A stretch of DNA of 64,000 nucleotides. Origin: Streptomyces sp. JH34. Its GTDB lineage: Bacteria > Actinomycetota > Actinomycetes > Streptomycetales > Streptomycetaceae. The DNA is taken from positions 372,001 through 436,000 of the forward strand of contig NZ_JAJSOO010000001.1 in the NCBI RefSeq assembly GCF_029428875.1. The letters are read 5' to 3'. Shown here one piece after another: positions 60,880 to 64,000 of this stretch (the first letter of the stretch is position 1; each line of letters begins with the position of its first letter). The notes beneath the pieces are model-generated. The model did no database searches. It was not told the origin of the DNA and was given only the letters and a program-made list of their open reading frames with translations. The position numbers and the translations under genes are program-made.

Positions 60880-62097
60880 TTATGCGGCGAGCTCGACGTT
60901 CTTGGGCGCCCGCGATTCGTAGAAGGTGCCGTCGCGGAGCATGGCGAACAGGACGCTGATGCGCTGGCGGGCGAGGCGGAGAAGGGCTTGGGTGTGGGTT
61001 TTGCCGCGGGCTCGCTGCTTGTCGTAGTAGGTCCGGGAGGCCGGATCGGCGTTTATGCAGGCGAAGGCGGAGAGGAACATGGCCCGCTTCAGCTGCCGGT
61101 TCCCGCCGCGGGGCGCGTGTTCGCCATGGATCGAGGTGCCCGAGGACTTGGTCGTCGGTGCGAGGCCGGCGTAGGAAGCCAGGTGGGCGGCGGTGGGGAA
61201 GTTGGTGCCGTCGCCGACGGTGACCAGCAGGACTGCGGCGGTCCTGACGCCGACGCCGGGCATCGAGGTCAGGACTTGGGAAAGAGGGTGGGCCTCCAGC
61301 AGGCTGTTGATCTGGGCTTCCAGGGCCCGGCGCTGTTCGTGGACGGCGGCGAGCGAGCGGGCCAGGGACGGGACCACGATGTCGAGGGTGCCGGTGCCGG
61401 GAACGGTCACGGTCTGCTCGTCCAGGGCGTCGAAGATGTCGTCGATCAGCCGTGCGGCCATGCGCGGGGCCTTGGGCCGGATCAGCTCGACGAGGCGGCG
61501 TCGGCCGGCTTTGCGCAGGGCGGCCGGGGAGCCGTGGCGTTCAAGGAGCCAGGTGACGGCTTGGTGGTCCAGGCGGGGCCCCAGGACGCGCTCCAGGCTG
61601 GGGTGGAACTGGGTGAGAAGGCCGCGTATCCGGTTGCTGGTGCGGGTGGCCTCGGCGGCCAGGTCCTGGTCGAAGCCGGTCAGCACGGTCAGCTCGGCGG
61701 TGATCTCGTCGGTCAGTTCGAGCGAGCGCAGGGTGTGCGGCATGGTCCGTGCGGCGTCGGCAATGACGGCCGCGTCCTTGGCGTCGGTCTTGGCCTCGCC
61801 GGGGTAGAGGTCGGCGATCCGGCGCATAGCCAGGCCGGGCAGGTAGGCGACGCGACAGCCGGTGTCCCGGGCGACGGCCAGGGGCAGAGCGCCGATGGAG
61901 GCGGGCTGGTCCACGATGACCAGGACGGTGCCGAACTTCGCGGTCAGCTTGTCGAACACGGCCCGCAGCTTCGGCTCGCTGTTCGGCAGCGGCTTGTCGA
62001 AGACCTTCTTCCCGGCCGGGGTGAGCCCGTGCCCGTGGTGAGCGGACTTGCCGACGTCCAGGCCGAGGAACACGCCCACGTCTTCGATCTCGAACAT
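60880..62097 (-). CDS. IS110-family DEDD recombinase/transposase
   Basis: A 405-aa recombinase. The RuvC-like N-terminal domain has FLGLDVGKSAHHG (Asp14), VIVDQPASIGA and KTDAKDAAVIADAARTM; the second acidic position is Asp, not Glu, a variant I associate with IS117-like members. The C-terminal Tnp20 domain has MPGVGVRTAAVLL and the catalytic-Ser region GLAPTTKSSGTS, then GGNRQLKRAMF. The ATG at 62097 begins the family homology. Full length and undamaged, so the element may be active. Confidence 0.92.
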   Translation of the reverse strand: MFEIEDVGVFLGLDVGKSAHHGHGLTPAGKKVFDKPLPNSEPKLRAVFDKLTAKFGTVLVIVDQPASIGALPLAVARDTGCRVAYLPGLAMRRIADLYPGEAKTDAKDAAVIADAARTMPHTLRSLELTDEITAELTVLTGFDQDLAAEATRTSNRIRGLLTQFHPSLERVLGPRLDHQAVTWLLERHGSPAALRKAGRRRLVELIRPKAPRMAARLIDDIFDALDEQTVTVPGTGTLDIVVPSLARSLAAVHEQRRALEAQINSLLEAHPLSQVLTSMPGVGVRTAAVLLVTVGDGTNFPTAAHLASYAGLAPTTKSSGTSIHGEHAPRGGNRQLKRAMFLSAFACINADPASRTYYDKQRARGKTHTQALLRLARQRISVLFAMLRDGTFYESRAPKNVELAA

Positions 62098-62357
62098 CGC
62101 GCCCTTCCAGGGGGTTTGACGGTGCCGGCCTCGGCTCGGGTGTCGTGCTCGCGCATCCACGTTATGCAGACCTGCCGCCCGCGAACTGTCCGGCATTGCG
62201 CCGGACCGGACGGTGGCCGGACCTCTGATCAGCGTCTCCGACGAACACCCCCGGACCCGGTGACACCACCCCCCAGGTCATGCCTTCGACAGGGGGACAC
62301 AGTCATGCCGGGCCCAGAGGCCAGCGGCCCCGTTGCAGGACCGCGAAAAACATAACG
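62098..62357 (-). ncRNA. candidate bridge RNA region of the IS110 element
   Basis: Non-coding left end of the IS, transcribed in the same sense as the recombinase. IS110-type elements encode a guide (bridge) RNA here. A 7-bp hairpin with one G-U pair (62254-62279) is flanked by CGAAGGCAT (minus strand, 62288-62280) and GTTCGTC (62246-62240). The first resembles the left target (8 of 9 bases) and the second is complementary to the right target (7 of 7). Both matches are short and could be chance. Confidence 0.35.
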
Positions 62358-62359
62358 GG

Positions 62360-62951
62360 GGATGCCCTCGTAGGAGGCGTGGGTCAGGACCAGCAGGCTG
62401 CCGGGAGCGAGTGCGTCGCGCAGCTCCGCGACCGCCTCGTACGGATCGTCGGTGTCCTCGATGAAGTGGAGCACCGCCACCAGCAGCAGTGCCACCGGCT
62501 TGTCCAGGTCGAGGAGTGCGGTGATCTCCGGGTTGGCCAGGATGTCCTGGGGCTTGCGGAGGTCCGCGGCGGCGATGACGGTCCGCTCGTTTCCCTCGAG
62601 GACCGCCTGACTGTGTGCGACCGCGACCGGGTCGTGGTCGACGTAGGCGATCCGGGACTCGGGATCGGCCGCCTGGGCGACTTCGTGGACATTGCCGAAG
62701 GTGGGGATGCCGGAACCGATGTCCAGGAACTGATTGACACCCAGAGTGGTGGCATAGTGCACGGCCCGCCGCATGAAGGCACGATTCGCCTGCATGACCT
62801 TGGGCAGCCCCGGCATGAACTCCATGGCCTTACGGGCCGCTTCCCTGTCCACCTCGAAATTGTGCGAACCGCCCAGGTAGAAGTCGTACATGCGAGACAC
62901 GCTCGGCACCGAGATGTCTATGCCCTGCGGTGCCCAGGCGGGACGCTCCAT
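62360..62951 (-). pseudogene. 5' fragment of DUF574 SAM-methyltransferase gene
   Basis: About 197 codons of a DUF574 (S-adenosyl methyltransferase family) protein: YDFYLGGSHNFEVDREAA, FLDIGSGIPTFGNVHE (SAM site) and HFIEDTDDPYEAVAELRD, ending ASYEGIP where the IS begins. Read-through adds about 44 IS-encoded residues to a stop at 62229. TTGGAG precedes the ATG at 62951. Together with the 3' fragment the original protein was about 279 aa, normal for the family. Confidence 0.92.
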
Positions 62952-62993
62952 CGATGTCTCCAACAAGTCGCCACGGCGATCCGGCCATGTTCA

Positions 62994-63009
62994 TGGTCAG
63001 TGTTGACCA
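62994..63009. promoter_or_regulatory. inverted repeat upstream of the methyltransferase gene
   Basis: TGGTCA-GTGT-TGACCA, perfect 6-bp arms, 43 bp before the DUF574 start. It could be an operator. The remainder of 63010-63196 shows nothing further. Confidence 0.4.
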
Positions 63010-63196
63010 GAGGCTACTGATCGACCGCCAAGAGGGCGAGTGGAAACGGAAATTAGAGATCCGTTATTGGTCACACACCGGAGGTATGTGACCGGCCCGT
63101 CGCTGCGTGTGCGCATTCGGCGACGGACCGGTACCGCCGTGGTTCTCCCGGGTACTACGTGGAGGCCCCGACGAGCTTCGCGTGGGGCGAGACCGC

Positions 63197-63915
63197 TTAG
63201 CATGTGCCCCCGTCCCCCTGGCCGTTGGTGTCTCCCGGCTCCGCGTCACCGGAGAAGGTGCAGAGGGGCCAGCAGTCGAGCGACTGCTGCTGGACGCCGT
63301 CCGGACGGTCGAAGGTGACGAATCCCTTCGTGGTGACACCGGCGACGTCATTCTTCGACACCGGCGGGACAACCGGCCACTTCTTGAGGCAGTCCCCCGT
63401 GCACGCGGACTTCATCGGCCAGGCCGAGTCCTTCTTGGACCGGTAAACCGTCATAGCGCGCTTGTCGACGACCATGTCGCCGAGTTCCGGAACCTCGCGG
63501 ACCGAAAGCCCCGCGCGGCTGGCCTGCTCCGCGGCGGAGGGACCGTCCGCGTTCACCGGGGCTTTCCTTCCGTCAGGGGCGGCGGCGAACCACGTCCCGC
63601 CGACAGCCCCTTGGCGTCACCGGGACCGGTGTCCTCGGCGTAGCGGTACATCGGCCGTCCGGCGACCGTGAGCTGTTTGGTTCCGTCACCCCTCGTGACC
63701 TCGCCGATCAGTGACGCGTCGGTCCCCGCGGCGGCCTCGGCGTTCCGCGCGGGCACCGCCGGCCGGGCCTTCGCACAGTCGCCCTCGCAATTCGAGGCGG
63801 GCGGTTCGGCGGTGTCCTCGTCGAAGCGGTAGAGCGTGAAGCCCTCACCGTCGGTCAGCACCTTGGTGAGGGCCGCCGTCGTCACCGCGAGCGAGACGTT
63901 CAGCCAGGTATTCAT
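63197..63915 (-). pseudogene. frameshifted secreted-repeat (PF03640-type) protein
   Basis: Two frames together encode three copies of the repeat seen in SCO0930-type lipoproteins. First frame (63915 to about 63600): DGEGFTLYRFDED, CEGDCAKARPAV and GRPMYRYAEDTGPGDAKG. It then shifts; the second frame (about 63601 to 63197) resumes with GGTWFAAAPDG, MTVYRSKKDSAW, CTGDCLKKWPVV and QSLDCWPLCTF. A single-base loss near 63600 explains the shift; without correction the first frame stops at 63553. GGGAG precedes ATG 63915. No clear lipobox is seen, so the true start may lie beyond the window edge. A sequencing error is possible. Confidence 0.78.
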
Positions 63916-64000
63916 GTCGACTCCCGTGGGCCTTCTGCCGTTCGGGACGCGAGTCCGCGTCGTTCGTGGCCCTGGGTACGGCCGGGCGGGGCCCCGGTGT

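Larger units (their letters stand above)
60842..62359 (-). mobile_element. IS110-family insertion sequence
   Basis: About 1518 bp, bounded by comparing both sides with the interrupted reading frame. A GG/CC dinucleotide of the target is present at both junctions (60840-60841 and 62358-62359), as expected for IS110-type insertion with a 2-bp core; bounds are uncertain by one or two bases because of a G run. No terminal inverted repeats are visible. It contains one DEDD recombinase gene and 260 bp of non-coding sequence upstream of it. Confidence 0.85.

Noticed and set aside
60842..62359. Terminal inverted repeats for the insertion sequence
   Set aside because: No convincing inverted match between the ends was found by eye; IS110-family elements generally lack them.

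Overview
High G+C actinobacterial chromosome, almost certainly Streptomyces. The signs are strong G/C at third codon positions, GTG starts, twin-arginine signals, ricin-lectin glycosidases, an FCD-type GntR regulator, a PP2C/SpoIIE phosphatase, a dodecin and the egtABCD operon. From memory, the order egt, ols, sdh, PAS-GGDEF-EAL protein, repeat lipoprotein at 44-64 kb resembles the Streptomyces coelicolor chromosome around rmdA. No rRNA, tRNA or CRISPR array was recognised.

Left part (0-30 kb). This is a catabolic accessory region. It holds pobA (4-hydroxybenzoate hydroxylase), an SDR oxidoreductase and a Dps protein. Next comes a two-gene operon of a GH16 beta-1,3-glucanase and a GH18 chitinase-like enzyme that carry an almost identical 362-bp lectin-domain segment. 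A CHASE3 histidine kinase faces an HTH-receiver fusion. A giant GH2 beta-galactosidase, a zinc alcohol dehydrogenase with a divergent XRE regulator, and a GntR-controlled sugar-acid locus follow. In that locus the ABC transporter genes have collapsed into one chimeric ORF in front of a mannonate-dehydratase-like enzyme. A GxGYxYP-family protein, DUF3618 with a neighbouring remnant, a methyltransferase, and a divergent GH62 arabinofuranosidase / GH10 xylanase pair complete the block. Operator-like palindromes sit beside many of these genes, and CGAAA-type boxes recur near three hemicellulose or galactoside loci.

Middle (31-44 kb). Signalling and metabolism: a membrane Ser/Thr kinase, a GAF-PP2C phosphatase, a HAD phosphatase, an MFS transporter opposite an IclR regulator that contains a TTA codon, a secreted protein, a lipoamide-dehydrogenase-like flavoenzyme opposite a thioredoxin, a LacI regulator, and a PemK-like toxin whose 3' end overlaps a bacterial PARG-type hydrolase.

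Right part (44-64 kb). egtABCD (ergothioneine) is translationally coupled throughout and runs convergently into olsBA (ornithine-lipid synthesis), with a coding overlap. Dodecin, DUF6381, a UvrA paralogue and a B. subtilis-type sdhCAB operon with a divergent LysR regulator follow. A c-di-GMP GGDEF-EAL protein was originally coupled to a DUF574 SAM-methyltransferase gene. That gene is split by an IS110-family element of about 1.52 kb. The IS carries a long non-coding end in which sequence resembling the insertion site flanks a hairpin, a candidate bridge RNA. At the right edge a repeat-type secreted protein gene is frameshifted.
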